NCBI GenBank assembly: GCA_017430455.1
Contig: JAFRMX010000023.1
Coordinates: forward strand, 186,001-250,000
Length of the DNA: 64,000 bases
Direction of reading: 5' to 3'
From: Oscillospiraceae bacterium
GTDB lineage: Bacteria > Bacillota > Clostridia > Oscillospirales > Oscillospiraceae
Position 1 is the stretch's first letter. Every line of letters starts with the position of its first letter. Below, in pieces: positions 16,018-25,580 of this stretch. The notes below the pieces were generated by a model. That model saw only the letters and a list, made by a program, of their open reading frames with translations. It did no database searches and was not told where the DNA came from. Both the position numbers and the translations under genes were made by a program.

Positions 16018-17244
16018 TTACCCTTTCAAAACCGCTTTGTTATAGTTTTTCTTGCCTCTTCTGAGCATTACTCCGGCTTTCAGCTCATCCTCGCCGAACT
16101 CTTTGTGAACATCGGTCACTTTCTCTTCGTTTGCAGTTATACCGCCCTGCTGTACATTCCTTCTCGCGTCGGAATTGTTTGTGCAGAGACCTGTCTTTAC
16201 GAGGAGATTCAGTATTCCTATCTTTCCGTCCGTGAGATCTTCAAAACTGAGCTCAGTCGTCGGAATATGCTCAGAGTCGCCGCTTCCTCCGAACAGAGAT
16301 TTGGCTGAGGCCTTGGCCTTGTCAGCCTCATCCTTTCCGTGGATCATGGAAGTGAGCTCATAGGCAAGTATCTCTTTGGCTTTGTTCAGATCGCTCCCCT
16401 CCCACTTATCCATCTCGTCAATCTGCTCCAGTGGCAGGAAGGTAAGCATCCGGATGCACTTCAGGACATCACCGTCGTCCACATTTCTCCAGTACTGGTA
16501 GAAATCGTAAGGGGAGGTCTTGTTCGGGTCGAGCCAGACTGCGCCGGAAGCGGTCTTGCCCATCTTTTTGCCCTCGCTGTTGAGGAGGAGGTTTATTGTC
16601 ATCGCATGGGCGTCTTTGCCGAGTTTCTTTCTTATAAGCTCGGTCCCGGCAAGCATGTTGCTCCACTGGTCATTGCCGCCGAACTGCATATTGCAGCCGT
16701 TGTGCTGGAACATATAGTAGAAATCATACGCCTGCATGATCATATAGTTGAACTCAAAGAAGCTCAGTCCTCTCTCCCAGCGCTGCTTGTAGCACTCGGC
16801 TCTTAGCATGTTGTTGACCGAGAAGCAGGCTCCGACCTCTCTTAAAAGCTCAATGTAATTCAGCTCCATAAGCCAGTCGGCGTTATTGAGCATGATGGCT
16901 TTTCCGTCTCCGAAATCGATGAACTTCTCCATCTGTTTTCTGAAGCACTCTGCGTTATGGTCGATGTCTTCTCTTGTAAGCATCTTGCGCATATCCGTAC
17001 GGCCTGAGGGATCTCCGATCATAGTCGTTCCCCCTCCGATAAGAGCAATGGGCTTGTTGCCTGCCATCTGCAGTCTCTTCATCAGACACAGGGCCATGAA
17101 ATGGCCCACGTGAAGGGAATCTGCAGTGCAGTCAAAGCCTATATAGAAAGTTGCTCTGCCGTTGTTCACCATATCGCGGATCTGTTCCTCGTCCGTGACC
17201 TGCGCGATCAGTCCGCGCGCGGTTAATTCTTCGTAAACGCCCAT
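16018..17244 (-). CDS. tyrS: Tyrosyl-tRNA synthetase
   Basis: A 408-residue class I synthetase. The HIGH-like motif is HVGH (residues 45-48), and IALIGGGTTMIGDPSGR follows. QAYDFYYMF and FGGNDQWSNM mark the tyrosine-binding region, and the KMSKS-like loop is KMGKT near residue 230. A C-terminal S4 RNA-binding domain carries LVKTGLCTNNSDARRNVQQGGI. The ATG directly abuts the recN stop, with GGAG 8 bases before it. No T-box leader is visible, consistent with its internal position in the transcript. Confidence 0.96.
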   Translation of the reverse strand: MGVYEELTARGLIAQVTDEEQIRDMVNNGRATFYIGFDCTADSLHVGHFMALCLMKRLQMAGNKPIALIGGGTTMIGDPSGRTDMRKMLTREDIDHNAECFRKQMEKFIDFGDGKAIMLNNADWLMELNYIELLREVGACFSVNNMLRAECYKQRWERGLSFFEFNYMIMQAYDFYYMFQHNGCNMQFGGNDQWSNMLAGTELIRKKLGKDAHAMTINLLLNSEGKKMGKTASGAVWLDPNKTSPYDFYQYWRNVDDGDVLKCIRMLTFLPLEQIDEMDKWEGSDLNKAKEILAYELTSMIHGKDEADKAKASAKSLFGGSGDSEHIPTTELSFEDLTDGKIGILNLLVKTGLCTNNSDARRNVQQGGITANEEKVTDVHKEFGEDELKAGVMLRRGKKNYNKAVLKG

Positions 17245-18936
17245 TTATTGTTCTCCAGTCTTTTTGTTCTTGTATTCATAAGCTGCATCGAGCTGTTCGG
17301 ATGCAGATGCAAGCGTTGTGAGTGTGATATTGTCTCCGCTGTAAAGCCTTGAAAGCTCGCTGATCCTGCCGTCTCTCTCCAGTTCCTCCACTGCAGTATA
17401 GGTCCTGCCCGATCTCTCCTCTTTCCGGATCAGAAAATGGCAGTCCGCAAAGGCAGCTATCTGAGGAAGATGCGTGACGCACATGACCTGCCTGTTCCTG
17501 GAGACATTGTAAAGCTTCTCTCCTACTCTCTGCGCGGCGATACCGGAAACTCCGCTGTCTATCTCGTCAAAAATCATAGTGGGAACAGGATCATTTTCGG
17601 CAAAGACATTTTTAAGAGCGAGCATTATTCTGCTTAGCTCTCCTCCCGAGGCTATACGGCTGATGCGGCCGGGCTCCATGCCTGCGTTGGCGGACATCAG
17701 AAAACGGACTGTATCTTTGCCGTTTTCGGAAAATCCGGTCTCATTCTCGACGCCGGTGAACTCTACCTCAAATCTTACGGAAGGCATGCTGAGATCTCTC
17801 AGTTCCTTCACCACACGCTCTCTCAAGGACCTGACAGCGCTCTTTCTCCTGTTCGAAAGCTCTTCCGCCTTTTCCAGACATCTATTTGTCTGCTTCTCCA
17901 GATCCCTGTTCAGTAGAGCAATGGCCTCATCCGAGTACTCGATATCTGAAAGCTTCTTGCGCGATTCCTCAAGCAGATCCGCAAGTCCCTGCTCATCTGT
18001 CCTGTATTTGCGCTCGAGCCTGTTTAAAAGGCTGAGTCTTGACTCAATCTCATTATATTCCTCAGGCGAGAAATCCAGAGCGGAGAGGAAGTCCCTCATT
18101 CTCTCGGAGGCATCGGAGAGAAGAAATCCCGCGTCTTCGAGCGCTTTTGATGCTTCTTCGAGCTCAGGAGCGATATCGGCAGCCTTTCTGGCAAAATATG
18201 AGGCGTTCTCCGCAAGCGAGATCGCACTCTCGTCAGCTTCACTCAACGCTAGAAGGCTTGAATTTACCGACTCGGTGAGCTTTTCGGAGTTTTTGAGAAG
18301 ACTGCGCCGAGCAAGGAGCGTATCTTCCTCCCCGGGTTCTATCCGGGCTGATTCCAGTTCCTGAATACGGAATCTCAGGCTGTCCGCAAGTCTTTCTTTT
18401 TCGGCCTCATCCATTGAGAATCTTTCGATCTCTTTTTTCAGAGCTCTGTATTTGCCGTACTCCTCCCTGTATGCGGAAAGATCGCTTTCAAGCGAGGCAA
18501 AACGGTCAAGAAAGACGATATGGTTTGCTTCATCCATAAGCTGTCTTCCGTCATTCTGGCCGTGAACATCAATAAGCAGATTCCCGAGATCCCTCAGCTG
18601 CGCGGCTGTAACCGGGAGCCCGTTTACCCTGCAGCTGCTTTTCGAGTCCGGGGAGATCTTTCTCGAGATTATAAGCTCTTCATCGGAAGGAATATCATTT
18701 GCCTCAAGCCAGCTGTCAGCGATGCTGCCCCGGAAAACAGCCGTAACAAGTCCGTAAGGCGCACCGGTCCTCACTATCTCACGGCTCACTCTGTCTCCGA
18801 GTATAGCGCCGATCGAATCTATGACAATGGATTTCCCGGCACCGGTCTCTCCGGTGAGCACATTGAGTCCTTCCCTGAAGCTTATGTCCGCTCTCTCTAT
18901 GACTGCTATATTTTCAATATGCAGCGATTCAAGCAT
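17245..18936 (-). CDS. recN: DNA repair protein RecN
   Basis: A 563-residue SMC-like ATPase of double-strand break repair. Walker A GETGAGKS is at residues 29-36. A long coiled-coil middle (about 150-370) separates it from the ABC-type signature RIASGGELSRIMLALK and Walker B TMIFDEIDSGVSG, ending with CVTHLPQIAAFADCHFLI. Its start overlaps the argR stop by one base (TAATG). It continues the usual Firmicute order argR-recN. Confidence 0.96.
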   Translation of the reverse strand: MLESLHIENIAVIERADISFREGLNVLTGETGAGKSIVIDSIGAILGDRVSREIVRTGAPYGLVTAVFRGSIADSWLEANDIPSDEELIISRKISPDSKSSCRVNGLPVTAAQLRDLGNLLIDVHGQNDGRQLMDEANHIVFLDRFASLESDLSAYREEYGKYRALKKEIERFSMDEAEKERLADSLRFRIQELESARIEPGEEDTLLARRSLLKNSEKLTESVNSSLLALSEADESAISLAENASYFARKAADIAPELEEASKALEDAGFLLSDASERMRDFLSALDFSPEEYNEIESRLSLLNRLERKYRTDEQGLADLLEESRKKLSDIEYSDEAIALLNRDLEKQTNRCLEKAEELSNRRKSAVRSLRERVVKELRDLSMPSVRFEVEFTGVENETGFSENGKDTVRFLMSANAGMEPGRISRIASGGELSRIMLALKNVFAENDPVPTMIFDEIDSGVSGIAAQRVGEKLYNVSRNRQVMCVTHLPQIAAFADCHFLIRKEERSGRTYTAVEELERDGRISELSRLYSGDNITLTTLASASEQLDAAYEYKNKKTGEQ

Positions 18937-19388
18937 TATAATGTTATCTCCCGAAATCTGTAATACAGCTTCTCAGCATCGGAGGCCGTGCGCATCGCTA
19001 TAAACGCTGTGTCATCTCCGGCAACCGTTCCGACCATATTCTCGATATCCATGCTCTCCAGCGCGCTGCATGCGGCGGATGCCAGACCGGGCATTGTCTT
19101 GATTACGAACAGGTTCTGAGCAAAATCGAAGCCCGTAACACTCTTGTTGAGGATAGTCCTGAGTCTCTCATCGATATCGGAATTGATATCCGCCCTGTTC
19201 CTTACATAACGGTAAATACCGTTCGGGCTCAGTTCCTTGACAAGATGCAGATCCTTGATGTCTCTGGAAAGAGTGGCCTGAGTGCTTTTGATTCCTCTCT
19301 CTTCCAAAGCGTCCTGCAATTGCTTCTGGTTTTCAATATTCTGTTCCTCTATGATCCTTAAGATCACATTCTGTCTTCCCGATTTCAT
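18936..19388 (-). CDS. argR: Arginine repressor ArgR/AhrC
   Basis: A 150-residue regulator. The N-terminal winged helix holds NQKQLQDALEERGIKSTQATLSRDIKDLHLVK. The C-terminal hexamerisation and arginine-binding domain has NLFVIKTMPGLASAACSALESM and GTVAGDDTAFIA with the paired aspartates that bind arginine. I start it at ATG 19388, which has GGAGG 4-5 bases upstream. An upstream in-frame ATG at 19403 lacks one. It should control arginine metabolism genes, none of which is in this window. Confidence 0.95.
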   Translation of the reverse strand: MKSGRQNVILRIIEEQNIENQKQLQDALEERGIKSTQATLSRDIKDLHLVKELSPNGIYRYVRNRADINSDIDERLRTILNKSVTGFDFAQNLFVIKTMPGLASAACSALESMDIENMVGTVAGDDTAFIAMRTASDAEKLYYRFREITL

Positions 19389-19404
19389 ATTTCCTCCATG
19401 CACC

Positions 19405-20259
19405 TCACTGAAGCTTTTCTGCGACTATTTCAAAAAAGCTCCGCGCGGCAAAATCAACCAGATATATGCAGTGTCCGGATCTCCTGACCCTGATAATGTC
19501 TTCGCTATGCAGATCATATATGCTGTTCCCGTCTATCGCAAGATACGCTTTTCTTGTATGCAGCTTCTGAGTTTTAACTGTCACTTCCCTGTTCTGAGTC
19601 AGAACATAAGTCTTTGCTCCCAGCGCGTGAGCGCAGATAGGCGTCAGAATGATATTTTCTGACTCAGGTTCGACGATAGGCCCTCCTGCAGACATCGAAT
19701 AGCCTGTGGAACCTGTGGGAGTCGCTATGACTATGCCGTCACCAGCATAATCGAGGACAGTGTTCTCGTCGCTCTTTGCGTTTATCCTTATCGTATCTCC
19801 GTAGCCGTGGATCACCGCGTCGTTTAAAGCCGAATCGGAATAGATGATCTTACCGTCTCTGATCAGGTCGATATCTATGCACATACGGCGGCTCAGTTTC
19901 TCCTCACCGCGTGCAGCTCTTATTATTTTATCGTTGAGTTCAGGGTCTTCAGGCTCGAGAGAAGCCATAAAGCCTTTGGTGCCCAGGTTTACACAGAGCA
20001 GCGGAAGGTCCTTGTATTTCAGATTTCTGGCGACCGCAAGAGTCGTACCGTCTCCGCCAACTATTATTACAAGCGTTGTATCCCTCGGGAGATACGAGAT
20101 ATCCCGGGTCTCTATGCCTTCCGGGATCGCAGGCTCTACAGGGTCCGAAAATACGGGAAACACCCCGACCGTGAAGCCGTTTTCTTCAAGTAAAGACCTG
20201 AGCTTCAATGTCAGTTCAAGCTCTGTATCTCTGTAAGGGTTCGGGCAAATCGCTATCAT
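19405..20259 (-). CDS. nadK: NAD kinase
   Basis: A 284-residue enzyme that phosphorylates NAD to NADP. It shows MIAICPNPYRD at the start, the catalytic GGDGT (residues 68-72), LLCVNLGTKGFMAS, LNDAVIHG and TPTGSTGYSMSAGGPIV. The start is the ATG at 20259 with GAGGT 6-7 bases before it. The frame is open further upstream, but that part overlaps tlyA. It sits between tlyA and argR as in many Clostridia. Confidence 0.95.
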   Translation of the reverse strand: MIAICPNPYRDTELELTLKLRSLLEENGFTVGVFPVFSDPVEPAIPEGIETRDISYLPRDTTLVIIVGGDGTTLAVARNLKYKDLPLLCVNLGTKGFMASLEPEDPELNDKIIRAARGEEKLSRRMCIDIDLIRDGKIIYSDSALNDAVIHGYGDTIRINAKSDENTVLDYAGDGIVIATPTGSTGYSMSAGGPIVEPESENIILTPICAHALGAKTYVLTQNREVTVKTQKLHTRKAYLAIDGNSIYDLHSEDIIRVRRSGHCIYLVDFAARSFFEIVAEKLQ

Positions 20260-20273
20260 GAAATTTACCTCGC

Positions 20274-21074
20274 TTAAAGTTTTTTGTGTGACAAACCGAC
20301 AAGTGCGGGAATATCGAATACTTTGTCTGCTCCGGATGATCCTGCCTTTTTCATGTAGCACAGATATTCTATATTGCCCTCAGGGCCCTTTATGGGAGAA
20401 TAATCGAGCCCTTCGACTCTGAGACCCTGCATTTTTGCAAAAGCACAGATGTCTTCTATGACAGAGATATGGACATTCGGGTCTCTTACAACGCCTTTTT
20501 TCCCCACCTGATCTCTGCCAGCCTCAAACTGAGGCTTAATTAAGCACACTATATCCCCACTTTCTGCGAGAAGCGGGATTATTGCCGGCAGAAGGAGCTT
20601 GACGGATATGAAAGACGCATCCGTAACCGCTATATCGACCGTCTCGGGAATATTATCGCTGTTCAGATATCTGGCATTGGTGCGCTCTATATTAACGACT
20701 CTGGGGTCGTTTCTCAGGGTCCAGGCGAGCTGCCCATAGCCTACATCGACTGCATAGACCTTTTTTGCCCCGTTTTTCAAAAGGACATCAGTAAAACCGC
20801 CTGTCGATGCCCCGCAGTCGAGGCACACTTTATCTTTTGCGTCTATCGGAAAGACTTTGAGCGCTTTATCAAGTTTATAGCCCCCGCGGCTTACAAACGG
20901 ACAGGCATTGCCCCGGACCTCTATCTCAGCGTCTTCAGGGACCTGCATTCCCGGTTTGTCGGCTTTCTGTCCGTTAACATACACGAGTCCGCTCATTACT
21001 GTAGTTTTGGCCTTTTCGCGGCTTTCCGCGAGGCCCTTCTCATAAACCAGAGTATCGAGTCTTGTCCTGGACAT
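20274..21074 (-). CDS. tlyA: TlyA-family rRNA methyltransferase
   Basis: A 266-residue protein with an N-terminal S4 RNA-binding domain (MSRTRLDTLVYEKGLAESREKAK, then GLVYVNGQKADKPG) and an FtsJ-type SAM methyltransferase domain. Methylase motifs are LDCGASTGGFTDVLL, KVYAVDVGYGQL, VTDASFISVKLLLP and CLIKPQFEAG. TlyA 2'-O-methylates cytidines in rRNA (described in mycobacteria, where it affects capreomycin susceptibility). The ATG at 21074 has GGAGAAAC upstream and lies 1 base after the ispA stop. Confidence 0.92.
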   Translation of the reverse strand: MSRTRLDTLVYEKGLAESREKAKTTVMSGLVYVNGQKADKPGMQVPEDAEIEVRGNACPFVSRGGYKLDKALKVFPIDAKDKVCLDCGASTGGFTDVLLKNGAKKVYAVDVGYGQLAWTLRNDPRVVNIERTNARYLNSDNIPETVDIAVTDASFISVKLLLPAIIPLLAESGDIVCLIKPQFEAGRDQVGKKGVVRDPNVHISVIEDICAFAKMQGLRVEGLDYSPIKGPEGNIEYLCYMKKAGSSGADKVFDIPALVGLSHKKL

Positions 21075-21075
21075 C

Positions 21076-21942
21076 TCAGTTTCTCCGGAGCGCCAGAGAA
21101 TCTGCAAAGCTCTCGAGATATTCGGTGTCCCTGAACACTCCTCTCAGCGCGGCTTTAGCTTTATAGGTATAGACATCTATATACTCGTTGCATTTAGCTT
21201 CGCCGAGGATAGCCATATATGTGTTTTTGTTTTCCGCCGCATCGGAACCGATAGGCTTTCCGAGCTCTTCTCTAGTGCTGACAACATCGAGAACATCATC
21301 TCTTATCTGAAAGGCAAGACCGAGGTTTTCACCGAAGCACCTCGCGCTTTCAAGCATCTGATCCGAACCGCCTGCACAGACTACTCCCATCATGCATGCA
21401 GCCATGATTATCTTTCCGGTCTTCAGGAGATTAAGTCTTGTAAGCTCTTCTGCCGTGAGAACATTGTTCTCGGCTTTCATATCCAAATACTGTCCGCCGC
21501 ACATACCGGTATAACCTGCGGCGTCGGCAAGTATTGCCCCGCATTTTGCTTTTGCAGCATTATCAAGGCCGGAATTCAGCAGAACGGAAAAAGCCTTTGC
21601 CTGAAGCGCATCGCCTGCAAGTGTAGCGGTACACTCACCGTATACATTGTGATTGGTCGGTTTTCCGCGCCTCAGGTCATCATCATCCATGCAGGGCAGG
21701 TCATCGTGGATGAGGCTGTATGTGTGGATCATTTCAACAGCGCATGCCGCCGGGAGAGCATCCTCTGCTTTTCCGCCGGACAGGGTGCAGAACTCCATCG
21801 TGAGAATGGGTCTTATCCTTTTTCCGCCTGCAAGCAGGCTGTATCTCATGGCTTCCCCGAGCTCTCTGTAAGGCTCTTCCGAAAGCTTTATGCTGTTTTC
21901 GAGATATTCTTCTATCAGCTCTTTAAAATCAGCTTCAATCAT
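21076..21942 (-). CDS. ispA: Polyprenyl (farnesyl/geranyl) diphosphate synthase
   Basis: A 288-residue all-helical prenyltransferase that condenses isopentenyl diphosphate with allylic diphosphates. The first Asp-rich motif is LIHDDLPCMDDDDLRRG (about 78-92) and the second is FQIRDDVLDVVSTREELGKP (about 219-238). GGKRIRPIL and KNTYMA are also visible. I start it at ATG 21942, which overlaps the xseB stop by 8 bases; the open frame extends upstream but only as an antisense-like extension. Product chain length cannot be read with certainty. Confidence 0.93.
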   Translation of the reverse strand: MIEADFKELIEEYLENSIKLSEEPYRELGEAMRYSLLAGGKRIRPILTMEFCTLSGGKAEDALPAACAVEMIHTYSLIHDDLPCMDDDDLRRGKPTNHNVYGECTATLAGDALQAKAFSVLLNSGLDNAAKAKCGAILADAAGYTGMCGGQYLDMKAENNVLTAEELTRLNLLKTGKIIMAACMMGVVCAGGSDQMLESARCFGENLGLAFQIRDDVLDVVSTREELGKPIGSDAAENKNTYMAILGEAKCNEYIDVYTYKAKAALRGVFRDTEYLESFADSLALRRN

Positions 21943-22168
21943 TGCCGAATACCGTCTCCTCCGGTGCTCCGTCAGGGCCTTTAACAAGCTTTGCCACTTT
22001 CTGTTCTGCCTTGTCGAGCATTTCCGTGCAGTCCGAAACAAGGCCTGTTCCCTCTTCGAAAAGCCTGATCGACTCATCGAGCGGCAGGTCCCCGTTCTCA
22101 AGGTGTCTGACTATCTCCTCGAGCCTTGTGAGGGATTCCTCAAAGCTCTTCTTTTTCTCACTGCCCAT
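21935..22168 (-). CDS. xseB: Exodeoxyribonuclease VII small subunit
   Basis: A 77-residue helical protein with the family core SFEESLTRLEEIVRHLENGDLPLDESIRLFEEG, the usual size and sequence for XseB. It binds XseA to form exonuclease VII, which degrades single-stranded DNA to acid-soluble oligonucleotides. It is packed between xseA (2 bases) and ispA (8-base overlap). Confidence 0.95.
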   Translation of the reverse strand: MGSEKKKSFEESLTRLEEIVRHLENGDLPLDESIRLFEEGTGLVSDCTEMLDKAEQKVAKLVKGPDGAPEETVFGND

Positions 22169-22170
22169 AT

Positions 22171-23385
22171 TCAGTCCTCCCTGATGACGGAATCCACGGT
22201 GCAGTCTGCAGTTCCGTCTGAAAATCTTATCCTGATCCTGTCTTTGGCCTTCAGATCTCTGACCCCGTTAACGGCTTTGCCTTCCATATCTGTTGAAAAA
22301 CTGAAGCCGCGAGAAAGCACATTTAAGGGGCTCAATGCATTCAGTCTGTCCGAAAGCCCCGACAGTGCATTTCTCTTATCCTGAATTAAGGAAGATGCGG
22401 AAGCAGTCAAACTCTCTCTGCAGAGGTCGAGATCTTCCCTTTTTGAGTCAGTAATCTCGAGAGGATTTGTAAGAACTCTCGAGTTCTTTATTATATTGAG
22501 CTTCCCCTTTCCGGCCTCAAGCTCCTTTTCGAGCGATCTTGCGGCAGCGGATCCGAGGCTCTTCAGGTATACCCGGATGTCTCTCTGATCCGGAACAGCT
22601 GTTTCTGCCGCATTTGAAGGCGTAGAAGCCCTTCTGTCCGCAACATAGTCAGATATAGTAACATCGGGTTCATGGCCTACAGCCGATATTACGGGTATTA
22701 CGGAGTCGAAGATCGCCCTTGCCACTCTCTCGTCATTAAATGCCCACAGATCCTCGGCCGAGCCTCCGCCGCGGCCTGTAATTATAAGGTCTGCAACTTT
22801 ATACCCGTTTGCATATCTCAAGGCGGCAGCTATCTCAGCCGGTGCCTCTTCTCCCTGCACTTTGACAGGAAGTACAAGCACCTCTGAAAGAGGCCACCTG
22901 CGATCAAGTATATTGATTATATCGTGAACTGCCGCACCGGCTTCCGAGGTGATGACTGCTATCTTCCTGGGATACTTCGGAAGGGCTCTTTTATGCGAAT
23001 CATCAAACAGTCCTTCCTTTTCAAGCTTTGCCTTGAGCTGCTCGAATGCGATCTGAAGATCTCCGGAGCCCTCCGGCTCTATTCTCGAGCAGTATAACTG
23101 GTATGCCCCGTCTCTCGGATATACCGAGACCCTGCCGAAGGCGAGCACACTCATCCCGTTCTCAGGCAGGAATCTGAGGCGCTCGGCGTATGATTTGAAC
23201 ATGACACATCTCACACTGCTCCCGGAATCTTTCAGTGTGAAATAGTGATGGCCGGAAGGATAGCGTTTATAGTTTGAAAGCTCTCCCCTGACGCAAACAT
23301 TCAGCAGCATAGGGTCAAGCTCAAACAGATCCTTTATCCGGTTATTTAGTTCCGTAACCGAAAATATATTATTGAGGGGCTCCAT
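22171..23385 (-). CDS. xseA: Exodeoxyribonuclease VII large subunit
   Basis: A 404-residue protein. The N-terminal OB fold has FSVTELNNRIKDLFE, VRGELSNYKRYPSGHHYFTLKD and VRCVMFKSYA. The nuclease domain has IAVITSEAGAAVHDIINIL, LIITGRGGGSAEDLWAFNDE and ISAVGHEPDVTISDYVADRRASTPSNAAE. A coiled-coil tail follows. The start overlaps nusB by 17 bases and has AAGGAATTGA before the ATG. Confidence 0.96.
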   Translation of the reverse strand: MEPLNNIFSVTELNNRIKDLFELDPMLLNVCVRGELSNYKRYPSGHHYFTLKDSGSSVRCVMFKSYAERLRFLPENGMSVLAFGRVSVYPRDGAYQLYCSRIEPEGSGDLQIAFEQLKAKLEKEGLFDDSHKRALPKYPRKIAVITSEAGAAVHDIINILDRRWPLSEVLVLPVKVQGEEAPAEIAAALRYANGYKVADLIITGRGGGSAEDLWAFNDERVARAIFDSVIPVISAVGHEPDVTISDYVADRRASTPSNAAETAVPDQRDIRVYLKSLGSAAARSLEKELEAGKGKLNIIKNSRVLTNPLEITDSKREDLDLCRESLTASASSLIQDKRNALSGLSDRLNALSPLNVLSRGFSFSTDMEGKAVNGVRDLKAKDRIRIRFSDGTADCTVDSVIRED

Positions 23386-23824
23386 TCAATTCCTTTAAAA
23401 AGCTGCCGAGTATCCCGTTGATGAAAGATACGACCTCAGCTTCATCATATTTCTTTGCTATCTCAACGGCCTCATTGACCGACACCTTCTGCGGAATATC
23501 ATCCATATACAGGATCTCGCAAATCGCACATCTCATGCAGGCCATGGCTGTTTTTGAAATACGCGAGCTCTTCCAGCCTTCCGAGTATTTTCCTATTATC
23601 TTATCCAATTCATCTCTGTGCTCAGAGATAAGGGTGACGGCGTTTTTGATAAATTCAAGCTGCTTATCATCGGGGAACTCGGCAAAAGCCTCATCTTCCT
23701 CAGCGAGAGTAATATAATGCTCTTCGGAAAAGAAATCGTCCAGAAGCTCCGATACAGGTAAATCTCTTGCAGCCGCCTCAAAGCCGAGGCGCATGACTAT
23801 CTCTCTGGCTGTGCTTCTGTTCAT
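23369..23824 (-). CDS. nusB: Transcription antitermination factor NusB
   Basis: A 151-residue helical protein typical of NusB: MNRSTAREIVMRLGFEAA at the start and a C-terminal block with SKTAMACMRCAICEILYMDDIPQKVSVNEAVEIAKKYDEAEVVSFINGILG. It acts with NusE/S10 in rRNA antitermination. I use ATG 23824; a TTG two codons earlier also fits. It is coupled to asp23, whose TGA lies 3 bases upstream of this ATG. Confidence 0.93.
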   Translation of the reverse strand: MNRSTAREIVMRLGFEAAARDLPVSELLDDFFSEEHYITLAEEDEAFAEFPDDKQLEFIKNAVTLISEHRDELDKIIGKYSEGWKSSRISKTAMACMRCAICEILYMDDIPQKVSVNEAVEIAKKYDEAEVVSFINGILGSFLKELNGAPQ

Positions 23825-23826
23825 TC

Positions 23827-24198
23827 TCAAACGCTTTTTTTATCGAATTCCACGCCGGACACGTTGATATTTATGAAAGCGTTTTTTTCTCCGGTCGCCT
23901 GTTCTATGGATGAAGCAACTGCTTCCTGCACTTTCCTTGCCACATTAAGGATATTGCAGCCGTATTTTACATTTATGACTGCATCTGCAGTAATAACATC
24001 CTCATTCATGTATACATTGAGGCCCTTGTTTATATTTTTGATCCCGATAAGCTCTGCAAGCTCAGCTCCGGCTACAGCCGATATGCCTGCAACGCCTTCC
24101 GTCTCGAGTATGGAATTGCGAACCATCTCTGTGAGCACCTCCTCTGAGATGTTGATGGTTCCGTTTTTGTCGTGTATGGTGATGTAATTGTCTGCCAT
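23827..24198 (-). CDS. Asp23/Gls24 family envelope stress protein
   Basis: A 123-residue protein with the Asp23 pattern: GTINISEEVLTEMVRNSILETEGVAGIS, ADAVINVKYGCNILNVARKVQEAVASSIEQATG and NINVSGVEF. Asp23 proteins form membrane-associated assemblies and matter for cell-envelope homeostasis. GGAGGG lies 4 bases before the ATG. In many Firmicutes this gene (YqhY) precedes nusB, as here, so it probably heads the long operon reading down to tyrS. Confidence 0.9.
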   Translation of the reverse strand: MADNYITIHDKNGTINISEEVLTEMVRNSILETEGVAGISAVAGAELAELIGIKNINKGLNVYMNEDVITADAVINVKYGCNILNVARKVQEAVASSIEQATGEKNAFININVSGVEFDKKSV

Positions 24199-24269
24199 AA
24201 TTCCCTCCAGGATTCAAATCTTTGATATTCTATCACAGCTTTATGCAAAAATAAACGAAAAAATGAATA

Positions 24270-25490
24270 TTATTTGAGTTTTCTGCTCTCAAGATAATAG
24301 CGCTTATCGGCGCCGAGGCCTACCGAAAAGCTTTTCTTGGGAAAAGGTCCGAATGCGGCGGCGCTTGAGAAAAGCTCCTCTTTTTCCATTCCGGGAAGAA
24401 TAAGGCCTGCATTGCCCGGAACAGAGGCAAATTCAAGAGCCTCCGGATCTCCATGGATATAATCGATCCTTCCTCCGCGGCTCAGAGCATAATCTCTGCA
24501 GAATGATTCGCAGTTTTCGATCAGAGCTCCGTAGGACAGGGAGGGAACAGTTAACTCAAGCTTATCTTTCCCGCTGGCTGCAGTGACAATGTAGTTTCTT
24601 CCCTGTAATCCCAAGCAGTATTTTTCAAACTCTTTGACAAAAGCCGAAGCGTCTGTATTGAAAATGACTCTGTGAATCGGCTCGAAGACCACGCCCGGAT
24701 CATGGATGTTTTCGAGCTCAACGAGCGCGTATCTGGCGGGGTCCTCTTTTGCACGATCATCGCCAAGGCTTTTTTTCTTCTCTTCCCAATGGGCCTTGGC
24801 AGCTGCAAGGCTGTGGTTTCCGTCTCCTATTGCAAAGACGATCTGCCCTTTTTCTGTATACAGAGCAGCGATCTTCTCCTCAAGCTCCTTAGCTTTATCT
24901 CCTTCAACTCTCTTTCCCCTGACTGAGCCTCCGTTTTTCATCAGCTCTATATCATAGACCGTTTCATACGAATCGTCGTCCGAAATGATATCTCCGGGTA
25001 TGTCGTTTATGAATACGATTATATGCGGGATCTCAAGAGGCGCATTCTTCCTTATGCTTACTCTCGCAGGAAGACGGGATTCTATGGTTCCTTCCGTCGC
25101 TCTTACAGGCGTATCGGAGCCCTCGCGCCAATCATAGGCCTCCAGATCCAGAAGACCCAGAAGACCTTTTCTGACTTTCCCGCTGCAGAGGCTCCTCTCG
25201 GTATACACAAAGCTGTCCTTAAGCTCTGAAAACACACCGGCATTCAGATAATAATCCATCGTCTTATTGATTCTGACTGTTTCTTTGCCGATGTCTGCAA
25301 AACCGAGATATGCCTCCGGAATTATAAGCTTGAAAGCGGAAGGGTATTCTCCTGCAATCTTCTCTACATCTTCCCAGTACGGAATATCCGAAGAGAACTG
25401 ATCACAGGCGACGACTGCCCATTTGTCAAGGTTCCTCTTCGGTATGAGTATATCTCCTCTTTTGAATATCCTGTCCGCAGACTGCATCAT
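24270..25490 (-). CDS. DUF1015 family protein
   Basis: A 406-residue protein of the DUF1015 family. Landmarks are ILIPKRNLDKWAVVACDQFSSD near the start, FAIGDGNHSLAAAKAHWEE in the middle, and ARYALVELENIHDPGVVFEPIHRV. One archaeal member (SerK) is a free-serine kinase; whether this one shares that activity is unknown. I place the start at ATG 25490 (MMQSADRIFKRG), with AGAAG 6 bases upstream; ATG 25496 is an alternative. The open frame upstream overlaps the divergent hydrolase gene and is not coding. Confidence 0.8.
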   Translation of the reverse strand: MMQSADRIFKRGDILIPKRNLDKWAVVACDQFSSDIPYWEDVEKIAGEYPSAFKLIIPEAYLGFADIGKETVRINKTMDYYLNAGVFSELKDSFVYTERSLCSGKVRKGLLGLLDLEAYDWREGSDTPVRATEGTIESRLPARVSIRKNAPLEIPHIIVFINDIPGDIISDDDSYETVYDIELMKNGGSVRGKRVEGDKAKELEEKIAALYTEKGQIVFAIGDGNHSLAAAKAHWEEKKKSLGDDRAKEDPARYALVELENIHDPGVVFEPIHRVIFNTDASAFVKEFEKYCLGLQGRNYIVTAASGKDKLELTVPSLSYGALIENCESFCRDYALSRGGRIDYIHGDPEALEFASVPGNAGLILPGMEKEELFSSAAAFGPFPKKSFSVGLGADKRYYLESRKLK

Positions 25491-25580
25491 GAACATCTTC
25501 TGCAATACCCGCTCTTTCCTGTTGACACTGTATTCGCTTTTGGAATAAAATGATAATATCATAATCGGAGGTGTTTTTCT

